A stretch of 64,000 bases of DNA from Monodelphis domestica. Lineage: Eukaryota > Chordata > Mammalia > Didelphimorphia > Didelphidae. The stretch is taken from assembly GCF_027887165.1 (NCBI RefSeq), contig NC_077227.1, positions 78,436,988-78,500,987 of the forward strand, given 5' to 3'. The translations under genes were made by a program, and so were the position numbers. The notes beneath the pieces are model-generated. The model worked only from the letters and a program-made list of their open reading frames with translations, searched no databases and had not been told where the DNA came from. Below, piece by piece: positions 24,501 to 39,500 of the stretch (positions are counted from its first letter, which is position 1; every line of letters starts with the position of its first letter).

Positions 24501-27500
24501 CCAAATCTGAGATTCTGTGGATAGAAAAAGTGGAAACTATCTCTGCGCTCCTCCTGAGAAAGAAGAGCTCTCCAGAGTGGCCGGCTTGCTCCTCGCCCTG
24601 GCCACCAGGTGGGGCTAGTGACCCAGAGCTGCTTGTTGGGGGACTGAAATAGAGACTGTGCGACCCCAGAAAGCAGCCCTCCTGGCCGGCAAGATGGGAA
24701 GATCTCCACAAACTACCCAAGCTTCCTTGCATCGTGCACTTCTACTGTGGATAAATCTTCTCTGGCTGCCAAGCAGGAATCCAGGGAAGTGTTTTGCCTC
24801 TTTATGGAATACATCTAGGCGGTATTTATGTTGGAGTGAGTGGACTCCAGCCAGCAGTTTTAGATTCTGGCACAGGGTAGCAGTGCATGCAGACAAATTT
24901 GGTTTATTAACAGTTATAGAAAAGCTTTCTATTTCCAGGATGGGGACGTCACTGGGGGCATTGAGGACCTTTAATAGTTCTTGCAGAAGTTTTATTTAAA
25001 CACAAGACTCAAAGACACAAAGATCAATAATAGGATTAGAATTAGGTAAACTAGCACTATTCAAGTACATCGTGGTATTCTTTTTTTTGGAGCCACAGCT
25101 CTGAAAAGGGCTCAGCAGCCCTTCCTCCAGAGGTGCTTGTCTCCCCTGGGCAGCTAGGGGGCGCCGTGGTGCACAGAACACTGGCCCTTCCCCCAGAGGT
25201 GCTGGTCCACCCCTCCCTCCTCAGGCAGCTAGGGGGCGCCATGGTGCACAGAACACTCCCTGAATACCCCATATCCAGGTCCATCTAGATATTTTTGGTT
25301 GAGTCTTAGCTATAATCCTGAGAAACTGAGTGCATTTTTTTTTTGTGGTTGCTGGGTTATTGTTGGGTAAATGCTTCAATCTAAGTCTTTCTAGGGCCCT
25401 TGTAATGAATGTTTGGAGATGGTAAAGGGAACAGGATCTAGGAGAGGACAGCTGATGTTTAGGGTTGGCTCAGAGAGAGGAGAGGGGGTTTGAAGATTTT
25501 CTCCCTTCAGCCTTCCCTCCTTAGCTATGGCTGCTCTCCCAGATTGGCCCTTGTCTCTCTTGTCCCCTCTCCACTACTCGAGACCAAAGGGTTTCTTCTT
25601 AGGAAGATGTCTCTCCCCTTGATCTGTTCACTCACACTTGATTCACAGCTTGGGGAAAAGATACCTACTTTAATGTCAGTTAAATCAGGGTAATACAAAG
25701 GAATAATTGGTAGGGGAAAGAATGGGAAAGGAAAGTGGGGAAAAGGGGGTCCCTGTCTCAACCCTTTTTCCTCCCTCCTTGAGTTTGGGGGGAACTCAGG
25801 CTTTGGCAGCCTGAGCCCACTGAGAGATGGTCAGGTTGGCTGACCCTGGGTTTGGCTTTTTGGCCACAGTTCAGACCCAGATCAACAGGAGCTGAGGTAA
25901 AGTCTGACAAAATGCCTTTCTCAGGTTTCTCTTCAATAGTCTTTTTTTCATTTGGGAAATGTTGGGGGAGGGATTTCCAGTCACTAGCAGGAAAAAGTGG
26001 GTAACTCTCAGGAGAAAGTCTTACTCACCCCTCCCTCTTCAGCTTCTCCAAACTGAGAGACCAACTGCTCTTCAGAAGGACCTTCAGCCTCTCCTCAAGA
26101 TTCCATCCTCCTGGGGCCCCTCCCCGACAAGGAGAAAACTCTTCCTTTAGTGCCAGCCTCTGTCACACCCTTAAATAGGTACAACAGCAAAATTCAGTTA
26201 AAAATTGCTAATGCCACATGATAGGCATCTAGAGTTTGGAAAAATTATGCTATTTGGTTAAAGTGCCTTTTCCTATCCTGTATATATTTTATTGTTGCTG
26301 TTGTTTGGTCATGTCCAACTCTTTGAACCCCATATGGGTTTTCTTGGCAAAGATACTGGAGTGGTTTGCAATTTCCTTCTCCAGTGGATTCGGTAAACAG
26401 GTTAAATGACTTGCCCAGAATCCCACAGCTAGTGTCTGAAGTCACATTGGAAGCCAGGTCCTCGACTCCAGGCCTAGTTCTCAATGTAGCGGGCTCTATA
26501 ATAGCTTCTTAATTGGTCTTCCTTCCTTTAGGTCTTTCCTCACTCTGTCCTCATAGTTGCCACCGTGTTTTTCCTATAGCAAGGGTCTGTTCATGCCAAT
26601 CCTCAACTCAGTAAATTGCAGGCCCTATTATAACTAGCATCAAATGAAAACTTCTCTTCTTGGTGGTTTAAGGCTTTTACAACTTAGCTTCAAGCTACTT
26701 TTTCAGCCTTGTTATGCACATCTCTGGCTCAACCTATTTGGCCTTTGTACTGTTCTTCATATATGATATACCATTTCCTGTCTTGGCGACAATCTTGGGA
26801 TTGGTTGACCTGTGAGTCTGGAATGCCCTGATTCCTCATCTTACCCCGTAGAATGCCTAATTGCCTTCAAGGTACACTTCAAGTGCTACTTTCAATATGA
26901 AACTCTTCCTAGTCTACCTAAGCTCCACCATTTTATTCTTTGCCAACATTTTCTTGTATCAGCTTTGTGTACACATGCTAGTTAGTGCACACGCACACAC
27001 ACACACACACATACAGAGTCCCTTCCTTGACTAGACTGTAGATTCCTCAAGGGCAAAAACCATCCCATCTTTATGTTCCCATGAGACTGCCTTCTTGGTC
27101 TGGACCTCAGATCCTCCTTAGGCCTTCAGGGGCTCTTGTTGAAGCCCAGGATAAGATGCTTCCAAAGGTAGCCACATGCTCTTGCCCAAGGGACTGAATT
27201 AGTAAACAAAAACAGCTGGGCCTGAGGACTACTTTGTATCCTAGTTTTTTGCTAGAATTTTATAGGAGAGAAAATACTTTATTTCCAAATCTAATAGTCT
27301 TTTCCCAGTTCTCATTTTTCTTTGCCTTTTTTAGGTACTCTTTGAGTAGATGCTTTATAAGTTGAATTATTGAATTGAACATACATCTGTCATCGATGCT
27401 GATCACACGTTCCATTAAACTCCTTCCCTTCATTTCTGTGATTCATAATCATGATTCTTTTCCCTTCTCTTTCTTTTACTTCCTTTATTAACTTCTCTGA

Positions 27501-30500
27501 CTCTTCTTCCTGACCTTTGATTATGGGTGTCTCTCTGAAGTTTAGTTCTTGGTACTCTTCTTTTCTAATTTTAATCCATTCAAGTCTTCAAAAATTATTC
27601 TGAATAATCCCAAATCTCTTCACCTCAGCTATTATAATCCACTCTCCACAGATTATTAGAGATGGAAGATGCCTTCACTAGGATCACCTAGTCTAGCTCT
27701 ATCGTTTTATAGAGGAGGAAACTGAATCCTAAAATTGTTTGCCCAAAGTCATTCAGTCATTAAAGAAGGCCCAGATTTGAACCCTGATTTCCTGATTCCT
27801 CAATAAAATGCTTTTGTTTTTCTTTCCACCATATAGTTGTTCCCATATCTTTAGTGCCTTCATCATCTCAAGATCAAAAGAGGGTTGCTTTGAATCAAGA
27901 TACCTGGGTCCAATGTCTGGTCTTACCTCTGCCATAAACCAGCTATGATTTTGGACAAGTTGTTTTAACCTTTATAGTCTTCATTATTCTCCCTAGTAAA
28001 AAATGAAGTAGTAAATTGGGATTTTTAATCTGGGGTCTGTATAAATTTTTTTAAATTTTTAGAGGTAGTTTAAAAACTAGAAGAAAAGTAATCATATGCT
28101 TTTTGCAGCTATGGGTAGGAGATACAATTTTAACCAAACAAGGGAGAGAAGCAATGAGAAAAGATAAAATAGGTAAATTTGATCACATGAAACTGAAAAG
28201 CCTTGGCACACACAAAATTAATGCATTTAAGAGTAAGACTGGAAGTGGTTGGGGGAAAAAAAACAAATTTGTATAAAATTTTTATGATGAGTCTGCCATA
28301 CAAGATATATAAACAATCTATATATCTTTATATCAGTCAGTCACTAATCATTTATTAAATGCCTACTTTGTGTCAGACACTGTGCCAAGTGCTATATTTC
28401 TATCTATCTGACTAAAAGCCAGTGCTCATTAGATAAGTGGTCAAAGGATATGAACAAATAGTTCTCAAAAGAATCACAAACTATTAAAAACCATGCCCCA
28501 AATCACTAATAGTAAGAGAAATCAAACAATCCTGAGTTTCACTTTACTCCCTGAAAACTGGAAAAGACAAAAGATGGGAATAGTCAGTACTGGAGAAATT
28601 GTGAGAATAAAAACTTTTTTGTTGGCTTATACTTTGCTGATAAAACTGTGAATTAGTACAGCCATTTTGGAAAGCAATTTGGAATTATGTAAATATGATG
28701 ACTAAAATGACTGTCTTTTTTGACTCAGAGATTCCATTACTAGATCCCTGAGAGGTCACAGATAAGAAAAAAGTACCCTTATGTAATAAAGTGCTCATAG
28801 GAGCACTTTTTATGTTAGTAAAGAATTGGAAACAGATTAAATGCCTATTGATTGCTGGGAAATGGTTAAGCAAATTGTGGTACTTGAATGTAATAAAATA
28901 TTATTGTGTTGTAAGAAGTGACAAATATGATTCATACTGAAAAAAAGATCTAGATTGATTGATGCCCAGTGAAACCCCCCTCAACATATACACACAGAGT
29001 AATTTAAAAATAAAGCATGTCTTTAAAGAAGAGCTATGAGAAGATACTCCCACTGTTCCCCTTTGTAGGAGTGGAAGATTCTGAAGTGTGATACATTGCA
29101 CTTATTTTAAAGTTTCTGCTACTTTTTTCCTCTTTTTGTTTTAAAAAATATTTGTTATATCAGATGGTGCCATGTTGGAGGCTGAGAAATGAACACAAGA
29201 GGAAATTTTTGCAACAAAAAAAAGCAAAATCTTAAGAAATAAGAATAAAAACACACGCCTATCAGATTGGACAATATGACAGTAAAGTGATAAATGTTGG
29301 AGGGAATGTGGCAAAATTGGGACTCTAATTCATTGTTGGTGGAATTGTGAATTGATCCAACCATTCTGGAGGGAATTTGGAATTATGCCCAAAGGGCAAT
29401 AAAACTCTGCATATTCTTTGATCCAGTAATACCACTACTATCTCTATCTCTCAAAGAGATACTTGTGCAAAAATATTTGCAGCCTCTCTTTTTGTGGTGG
29501 CAAAGAATTAGAAATTGAGGGGATCCACTCATCAGTTGGGGAATGGCTGAACAAATTGTGGTATATGATGGTGATAGAATACTATTGTGCTGTAAGGAAT
29601 GATGGGCAGGATGACTTCAAAAAAAGCTGGAAAGACCGACATGAACTGATACAGAATAAAATAAGCAGAACCCGAACATTGTACACAATGATAGCATTAT
29701 TGTGGAATTATCAACTGTGAAAGACTTAGCTACTCTCAGCAATACAATGATCCAAGACAGTTCTGAAGGACTGATAACAAAAAATGCCGTCTATCTCCAG
29801 AGAAAGAACTGTTGGAGTCAGATGCAGATCAAAGTATATTATTTTCCACTTTAGTTTATTTGTGTTTTTATTTGGGGGTGGGATTTGGCTTTATATGAGA
29901 GTTCTCTTACAACAGTGAATAACGGAAATATGTTTTGCATGATAATACATATATAACTCACATCAAATTGGTTACTGTGTTCAGGATAGGGGAGGGAATG
30001 ATGAGGAGACAATTGGGATCATGTAACTTCAGGAAACATATGCAGAAATTTGTTATTACATGTGTTGGGAAAATAAAATATCTTAAAAAAAATAAAAAAC
30101 TCCTATGCAAGGGTGAAACAGGCTACTTTGGGAGGTAGTAAGTGGGTTCCTTACCACTGGCAGTCTTCAAGTAAAGACTGGATTTACTTATTGTATTGTA
30201 GAGAGGATTTTTTTTCCCAGAATGAATTAGATTAAATGATCATTGAAGTCCATTCAACTTTGAAATTTTTGATTCAGTGAATGTAACGTAGTCTTTTTTT
30301 CTTGAAGACCTTTTAATTAAAAATAAGCAACATAAATATAGAAAAAACATAAAAAACGGGGTTGGTCAGTAAGCAATGCAAGAGATGGACTCATATATAA
30401 ACAAATATAGTACTTGGTAATGATGACGCCCATATTGAGGAGGGAAGGGAGGCAAATGAATAAAAATAGATGGACATTAGCCATTCTAGAAAGGAATTTG

Positions 30501-33500
30501 GGAATTATACCCCCAAAGCAATTAAACTGTTTTTACTGGTACTACGACTAGGTCAATAGCTCAAAGAGATCAGAGAAAGAGGAAAAGGCTCCATGTGTTC
30601 AAAAATAAAGAAGCTCTTTTTGTGATAAAAAATTAGAAGCTGAGGAAGGTTAGAGTATGCCTGTCAGTTGGAGAATAGCCTACAAATAAGATGGAATTGT
30701 GTTGTGCTGTGAGAATGATAAATTGGGGAAAAGGGGCCACCCTGGGAACCCTGAGAACCCTGGGAAGACTCTTTTGAACTTAGGGAAAAAACTAGGTGAG
30801 CAGAACAATTTATATAATAACAATCTTATAATCATACAACTCTGAACACTTAGGGCCTGATCCACACAAAGACCAACCACAATTCAGAGGACTCTTGATG
30901 GCCATGCTGTCAGCCTCTAGATTGTAAAGTAATGGGTCCAGAGGGTGTATTGAAGCCTCTTCTGTCTGTCTGCATATGTGTAGAAAATCTCTAGATCCGT
31001 GTGTCTATGTGTGGATGTATGCATACACTTATAGAATATTGTATATTTAGATATAGTCCAGGTGAGACTTTGTTTTGCTTGATAGTACATTTGTACTGTT
31101 TTCCTTGCTTTCTAAATGGGGAGGAGGAAGCTGGGCAGAGAGAATGTGGGCTTAAAAATAAAATTGCATTTTTTAATAATAAATAAGCATAATAATAATA
31201 AAATAAGCATTTTTTCCAAAGGTGGGCATATCTTATGTAGGCCAACAAATAGTTAAGTGCATTCTGAGTTCAAGGCATTGGTGCTTCTGTGTAAGGATTA
31301 GAAGAGATGATAGTCCACTGGAGATGACTACGAGGAGCCATCAGAGTGGTAGGAGGAAAGCCAAGACAAAGTGTGTCTCTCAGGTCCTTTGTTTTTCCTC
31401 TCTTTCCTAGCTGAACTCTTAGAAAAAGCTGTTTTCTACCTTTCTCCACTCCTTGTCCTGACCTTCCTATCCTACCCCCTTGCAACATAAGCGAAACTTC
31501 CTTCCCAGAGTCGCAGAGTTCTTTCTGCTCTCTCCCTGCTGCATTGGGTCCTCCTGTTCTCCTGCATACTGACCGTCACCTTTCTGTTTTTGGGACCCAT
31601 CCCCTACCTGCCTAGTACTCTTTCATTCTCCTTTGCCTATCTGGGAGGCACTCTTGTCTGACTCTTTGGGAGCCCATTTGAGGTTTTCTTGACAGAGATG
31701 TTGGAGTGGCTTGATATTTCCTTCTCCAGCTTATTTTACAAAGAAGAAATTGAGGCAGACAGGGTGTAGTGACTTGCCTAAGGTCACATAGCTAGTAGGT
31801 ATCTGAAGCCAGATTTGAGCTCTGACTCCAGACCTGCCACCTTGCTGCCCATTAGTATCTGTATACCTCCTCCTAGCTGTTTGGCTCAGGGCTCTGGTCT
31901 AGACTTTCTTCTCATCAGTTTTCTTAGGTTTAATTATTGTCTCTAGGTATTTAATGACTTCAATTATATTCCCATCAAATTGTAGTAGTCACACAGTGAT
32001 CTAAGATTTAGGCCTACGCGCCTTGTCAGTTTGCTCTTAACTTTTGTCGATAGCTCTATTTTCTAATTTGGAGACATTTTTATCAGTAGGAATGATTTTC
32101 ATTCATCTCTAATTACGTGGCTCATTGGCAAATGGAGTTAATTCATCCAGCTTTTCATTTCTGTTTTGTTCCTACATGCAGACCAGTGCCCAGTGTCCCA
32201 ACAAGCGCTGCCTTTCAGGTTCTATAATATGCTCTTGTGTCCTTTAGCATGCTTGGAATTTGTGCAGGCTGTGCTGGGGTAGGGATAGGAGGGTTTCTTT
32301 GTCGCTGTAAACAAGGAGCAAGTTCTTCTCCCGGCTCTGTTTCACCAATGCCTCGCCAGAAGCTTTCATCACTCATGTAAGAAATTTATATTCTTTCTTT
32401 AAAATGCAAACTGTTCATTTCTTTTAGAATAAAAAAGTAGTGAAAAATAGTTGTTTTTTGGTTAAATGTAATTATTTTAAACTTTCCTTAGAATCTAAAT
32501 GAGCAGTTAGTACATATTTTTTTGGGTGAAAAACATTTCTGGATGCCTAAATATTTTCTATAGTATCTTTAACTTTTTAGTATCATCTTTTTTTCTTTGG
32601 GAAGAAATTGGTGGGTCTTCAGGATATAGTGCAGATTCAAAAGAAACTTAGCCTCGCTCTTCTACCCATTTCCTTCTTCCTTCCATGGGTGTCTGCTCCC
32701 TGTGTAGAGCAGGTGATGATGCCTAAGCTTCCTCTGGCTAATGCCTCTTTGGAGGGTTCTGGAAAATAGAAAAAGGGAAGATGGGAAAGAAAGAAAGAAG
32801 TCAGTCGAAAGGGTTAACGTGAATAGGAAGAGAAAAGGTGAATAAAGGCATATTTTGGATACTTGGAACCCCACATATTTTTTCCTGTGTTTCAGTTATC
32901 TTTGTTAGGGCTTTGTCTATAGCTATTAAAAAAAACCCAACCCCCAAACCCTTACCTTCTTTCTTAAAATGGGTACTAAATATTGGTTTCAAGGCAGAAG
33001 AGTGGTAAAGGCTAGGCAGCTGGGGTTAAGTGACTTGCCCAGGGTCACAGATTAGAACCCAGGAGCTCCTGTCCCCAGGCCTGACTCTCAATTCACTGAG
33101 TCACCTCACTGCCCCTCTGTCTATAACTATTAAATGGTAACTTAAATTTCTCTCTATGTTTCAGGTTAGAGATGGAGAAATAAGATGGTTTCTGCTGAGG
33201 TACAAGGCAGCTCTAGTAGTGATTTTTGTGTTACTAGAAATGACCATTTGTCATAGCTGGCTTAAATTCTCTTCTTAGGAGGGTAGACTGATGCTAACTG
33301 GAAAACATTGACAGATTCATGTTCTCAATGTTTTTCACTGGAGAGAGAGCTCTTAGGTCTGGCTTCATATATATTGTAGTAGCTTTAGGAATATATGATG
33401 GATGGCATTCATAGAAGTTTATTAGAATAAATCTGTTTTAAATCAGCTTCATTTTTATGTAGAACTTGAAGCAGATGTGAATGGAGCAGTAATTTCTTTT

Positions 33501-36500
33501 TGATTGTTAATGCCCAATGATTCTTAATAGAATTTTTTATACTATTAAGTTTTGTTTTACTGATTACATGTAATAATAAATTTCCACACAAGTGTTCCTT
33601 AGTTATGTAATTGTTATTATTATTATTATCTCTCTCCTTCCCTTCCTCCTCCCAGTGCTGCAGGTAATTCAATCTGGGTTATACATGTTTTATCATGCAA
33701 AATATATTTCTACATTCTTCATTTTTGTAAGTGAGTAATCTTATAAAACCCCAACCCCGACCATACCCAAATAAACAAATGAAAAATGGTATGCTTTCAT
33801 CTATATTCTGACTACAACATTTCTTGCTCTGGAAGTAGATAGCATTTAGATCTTCTTCCTTGACTATAAATAGCTGCAATTAAAAAGAAAATATGTCAAT
33901 TGTCAGATTCTAGGTCACTGCAGAAAAATATATGTGCAACTGCTATGGACAAAATGGCCCCATCTGCATCTTAGCATGAAAAGTGACTCTAGGCCACTTT
34001 TTGCTATTTTTGTTTATGCAATTCTATATGATCACAGTTTGAAGAGCCTTATTTTTATATAAGAAAAGTCACATCTCTGAGTATAAAGGACAAAGAAAGA
34101 ATAAGCATTTATATTTGATTCAGTTTGCATTATGAATGTCTCCCTTGGGTTCAAGTGTTATTTAAAAAATTGATTTTTTTTTCAGCCACTTTCCAATCCT
34201 TCCTTCCTAACACTCCCCCTCTATACACTGCCTGTCTCCTTTGTAACAGACAAAACAAGCCAAAACACTGATTAGGTCTGATGAAGAGGGAAGGCTTCAT
34301 TTCTTACCCAAAGCCCCCCACTTTTCCACTGAGAGGAGGAAGTCCTCTTTGCCCCAGGCTTCTTATGGATGGAGGCGCTTCTCTCTTTCAGAGTGGCTCT
34401 CCCTGACATTTTGTGAGCAGGGTGTAGACTGTTTTCTTGGCTCTGCACGCTGCACCTGATGGCTTTCCAAGCTTCTCTCAGGGATTTATATTCTTTATTT
34501 TTAAATGCAGCAGTAATACTCCATTGCTTTCATAGACTGGGTTGAGTTTGGCCATTCCCCAGGTGATGAGGAGCCACTTTATTTCCACTTTGCTACCACA
34601 AGGATGTTACTATAAATAATTCTGCATGAAATTTATGCTATCTAATCTTATGTGAATTATCAGTGCAGGAAGGCAGTTCTTTAACTGCTCCCTAATTGAG
34701 TCTCTATTCTACTTTCTACAGCCTCTTCAGCCCCCCCCGTACCACCTCCTCACCTGCCCCACCAGCTCATACTTTAGGGCTTCACCTTTTACTTTACTGA
34801 GAAAATAAAGATGATTTCTGTGAGCGCCTTCTCCCCTTGTCTGGATCTCAAAACCCCCTTGACATCTTGGTTATCTCCTTCACTCACAGCCTTGTTCAAC
34901 AAGACCTTCCCCCTCCATGCCCCCTCCATTCCATCTTGGCTGTTATCCCTGCATCATTCTCTCTCTCCAATCTTCAGGCTCTCCTTGGCTACCAGTTCCT
35001 TCTCCGCTGCCTCCTCACCACCTCATCCTGTTGTCTTTTCTCCTCCATTTCAATACCAAACTCCTAAGACAGCTGTGTACCTGCCCTCTCAGCCCTTCCT
35101 TTGGAGGCGCTGTTTGGAGTTCCCTTTCCCCCTGCAGCCTGTGGCCCTGCTGACAGCCTTCTTCTCGGAGGCCTCTCCTCTTTTCTCAACGTCGCTCCCC
35201 CATGGCTGTCCTTCTGCTGCTCTGACGGCCGCTTCTCAGCCTCCTGCACTGCTTCATCCTCCGTCTCTCTCCTGTTAGTGGTGAGTGTCCACAAAAGCCC
35301 TGGCTTGGACCCCCTCTCACTGGCATCATTAACTCCCACGGATCCAGCATCCTCTCTCTGCAGAGGGGCCCCAGATTTGTAGTTGTGGCCTCCCTCCTTC
35401 CCAGCCCCCTTTGAAGCTCTCTGTTGAATGTGTCACATCGGCTGGCCTGTGAGTGTCCCAAACCCAAAATGTCCCCAACAATTCTCATTTTTACCTATTT
35501 CAAACTTGCCTCTTTCTGTTGAGGGTGACCATCCTGCCAGTCACACGTGCTCAGCACTTGACTACTCCTCACTCTTCCTGTCATCATCAAACCTGTTGTT
35601 TCAGCCTCTGCCCCCTTCTCTCGGCTCCTGTCGCCAGCGCCTGTGATGATTGCGATGGGCTCCTAGTGGGCCGGGCTAATTCATCTTCCACTCGGTTGCT
35701 AAGTTGATTAGGCAGGCCTAGGTCTGAACTTGTCATTCTTCCTCCTCCTCCATAAAAAGCAATGGCTCCCTTTTTTCTTTAGGCTTCTCTGTCATTAAAG
35801 CTCTGCACAGCCTGGCCCTGATCACATTTTTCAGCCTGCCTTTACTGAATTCTGCATTCTGGCCACATGGATCTCCTTGTTCCTCACTCGCCTTGTATGT
35901 GGCTCAAAGACAAGAAGGAAGCAATTGTTCATCCAGCTTATGCCCCAATGGGGAGACAAAGTTTTCACCAAGTTTTCTAGAAGCTGGGAAGATCAGGAGA
36001 GGTTTACAGCGGTGCTTGAGCTAAATAACTCTTGAAGGAAATGAGGGGTTCCAAGGGCAGAAATGAGAAGAGGAGTGTATTATTCTAGGCTGGGGGCGGG
36101 GGCGGTTAATACAAAGTCCTGGAAAAGACAATGCCCATGTGAGGCTCAGCATGAGGGTGAGCAAGGTGCAATTAGATTAGAAAAGGGAGCTTGGGATGAG
36201 GTTGTTACAGGGATTCACCATGCCAGATAGAGGAGTTTAGATTTGGTCCTGAAAGCAATAGGGGGGCACTGGAACTTATTGAATAGGTCAGATCCAAAAA
36301 TACATTCTAAATATACATAGTTATTTGCAGGTCCTTTCCCTGATTATATGAGCTCCTTGAGGGCAGGGACTTTTTTTTGCCTTTCCTCTTTTTTTTTTTT
36401 AATTTTATTGAGACCGAGTCATCCTATGCCCCCTAGGCTGAAAATGCTGCCACTGTTGGGTCTGATTCCATTATTAATCAGAATGAGAGTCATAGGAACT

Positions 36501-39500
36501 GAAATCAAAGAAAAAACTAGAAAAGTAAATACATTTGAGCTACTGGAAAGAAATTAATAATGATCAAGTGTTTACATACTAATGGAAAGAGAAGCTGCTT
36601 CATATCCTGCCAGGGCCAATACCCTGAGCCTTAGACAACTTCTCTGAGCTTCTTCTTCCCCAGGGCTCAGCAGCCTTGTAGCAGGACTTAGAGGTGTGTA
36701 CCAAGCCTGGACCTTTCTTTTTAAACGTCTTTATCATCTACCTTCAAAGTTGGGGTTTGTTTTGCTTATAATGAATCCCTTAATGAATCCCCTTATTCTC
36801 CTGCTCTCTCCATTCCTTGTTCCTGCTTGTTTCCTTGTAGAATTAATGTAATTTTTTAATATGACAGAATTGTGTGTTCAACCCTCCATTGTCTCTTCAG
36901 CTTAGATGTGAGTTTCATGTGATTCCTGCTTCCCCACACCTTCCTCCATGTTTACATCCTCTTTTCACCCCAGTTCTAGAAGATAGTTGGTTCTATCCCT
37001 TTCCTTTCCCTTTCTTCCCTAGTGTATTTCAGTTTTTCTTTTTTTTTCCTCTTAAGATCATAAAACCACAATCAGACTGTTCTTATTTAACTGTTCTCTT
37101 TTAATTCCTTGACATTTGGGTTTTGAGAGGACATTTGTTTCTTCTCCTACACTTCATCATTATAGATTCCCTTCCAGGTGCTCAAATGTATTTTTTCCCC
37201 CTAGGTTTTTCTTGACTTTTATGTTTACATTTCAGTTACTATAATCAGTCCTGTTTTTTTTTCATCAGGAATCCTTAGAAGTCCACTATTTCATTAAAGA
37301 TCCATGTTTTCCTCTTTAGGATTATACTCAGTTTTGCTGAATATATTATTCTTGGATACAAGCCTTTATATTTTCCATTTTAGAATATTATATTCGCCTT
37401 TCCTTTATAGTGAGAATTGTCAAATGTATAATCCTGACTGTAGTTACTTGAACATTTTCTTTCTGCCTGCTTGTAGTAGATTTTCTTTAATCAAGAAGTT
37501 TTCATTTTGGAGTTTGTTTTTTGGTTCTACTTTCCTGGGAGTTTTCATTTTGGGGTTTATTTCTATTTTTGTTGTTGTTGTTCTCTGGTTATAAAAGATC
37601 TAGGCAGTTTTCATTCATGATTTCTATTAGTATCTAGGCTTTCTTAGAATTAAAGGATCAAAGACTTAGTTCTTTTTTGGCTCTGGTTTTAGTTATTTGG
37701 ATGAATCTTAGCTATCTTACTTTGACCTATTTTCTAGTTAAGTTGTTCTTGATAAATATTTTCTTCTGCCTTTTAATTTTTTTTTCTGGTATTTCTTGTC
37801 TCAGAGAGGTATTGATTTCTTTTGGGTCCATTCTAATTTTCAAGGAATGTTACTTGGATAAGTCTTCACATTTAATCTATAGAACTTTATTTTTCTTCCA
37901 ATTGTTTCCTCTAGAGTTCACATTTAATTTTTAATTTTTTCCTTCACAGCTTTCATTTAATCTATAATCATTTTTTTTAAACTCTTGATTCATTCCTTCT
38001 GAGTAGACCTTGAAGTAAAGCTGACTCAGTATCAGATGTTTTAGTTTAATTTTTTTAATTAAGAGGGAAGGATATTTGAATTGGGGCAAAGCTGCTGATG
38101 AGATGGCCAAAGAGCAATAAAATGAAAGTTGTTTGAAGTCAGCCTGCACTGATATATTGGGTCTCCTGAGGGCCCAAGTCTTATTCCTTTTACCCAGGCT
38201 TCTCAGAATCAGAGTTCAGGAAATGCAAGTTTTTAGTCTTCTTGGGCAGGGGTTAGTAAACTGGCCCAAGGAACAAATCTGTTTTATAAGGACCAATTTT
38301 TGTATTGTGTTTTTTTCAATAAAACTTTATTTAAAAATGTGAAAAAATCTGTATTAGCTCTCAGGCCATATAAAAATAGGTGGTGGGATGGATTTGACTC
38401 TTGGCCCCAGAGCAGTCTTCTGGGCATGGTCACTGGTCTTAGTAGCTGTTAAGGGCATTCTAGTACAAACTACCTACTGAAAGAGAGAGTAGGGGCATGC
38501 TCCTTGCACCTAAGGTTTTGATCTGAATGACTAGTATTGGGGAGTCATAGAGGTAGGCTGTATGAGATACTAATTTGGAAGAACTTAACCAGTAAAGGAT
38601 TTGCAGTCTGTATGTGACATTCCATTGAGTGACGAAGAGGCATTCCCTGAACCATCTTGTGAATTTCCCTAACTCTTTAAGAACTAAGAAGGCACATTTG
38701 AGAAAAGTGCCAACTTTTTAATCCTACATGAAGTGGAGCCGAACCCTTAAAGCAGGACTACGTAAAGGGCCTTCTTAACTGTTCCAGGACCCTTCCTAGG
38801 CAAGAGCTGCCTCCCTGCTCCGTTCTGACTCTAGACTCCTGACCTGCTTCTCTTAGGCCTCTGTTCTGCCCATCCTTGTCATCAGGGACTCCTAGTCCAA
38901 TTAGACATTGGTCTGCCTGAAACTAAGGCTTAGGATCTGCCTTCAGGCTGCTAGTCCACTATTATCTGAGCAGTAGGCAGGATCATTGTGTCCTCTCCTC
39001 CCTTCTTCTAACCATAAGTAAGGCAGTAATAAAGATTAGGTTTGGAGTTTTAAAAATGAACAAATTTGGTCAAAACAAGTGCTGTTTTAGTACTTTTTCT
39101 GTAATTGTACCGTATCTTTGTGTGTTGTTTGCTTGATTTGGAGATGAGAAGAATCAGAATTTAAGAGTTGGAAGGGATTCCAAAATATGCACTTAAAAGA
39201 TAATACTTTCCCTACTGCCTTTGGTGGTGGGGCCTAGAGTTAAGAGGACCTGGCTTTAAATCCAGCCTCAGATACTTAATAGCTGTATGACCCCGGACAA
39301 GTCACTCTGCCCCTGCCTCAGTTTCTTCATCTGTAAAAAAAGGGGGAAAGTAATAGTGCCTACCTGGAAGAATCGTGAAGATCAAATGAGATAATAAGTG
39401 TGATACACTTGGCAGTATCTGGCACAATGCTTGTTCCCGTCCTTCTTGTCAGAACAGCCTTGATGAACAATCTTCCAACCTCCCTCCATTTCTTGACAGA

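Noticed and set aside
24980..26190. Possible antisense ERV LTR
   Set aside because: A TTTATT (reverse AATAAA) and a ...CAACA boundary are suggestive, but no paired TG/CA ends with a target duplication were found.
34811..35488. Several overlapping open frames of 75-155 codons
   Set aside because: Low-complexity pyrimidine-rich sequence with S/P/L-rich translations, no splice context and no recognisable domain.
36400..36470. Looks like a reversed Alu
   Set aside because: The sequence continues into 7SL S-domain bases that Alu lacks, and the other repeats are marsupial, so it was called a 7SL fragment.
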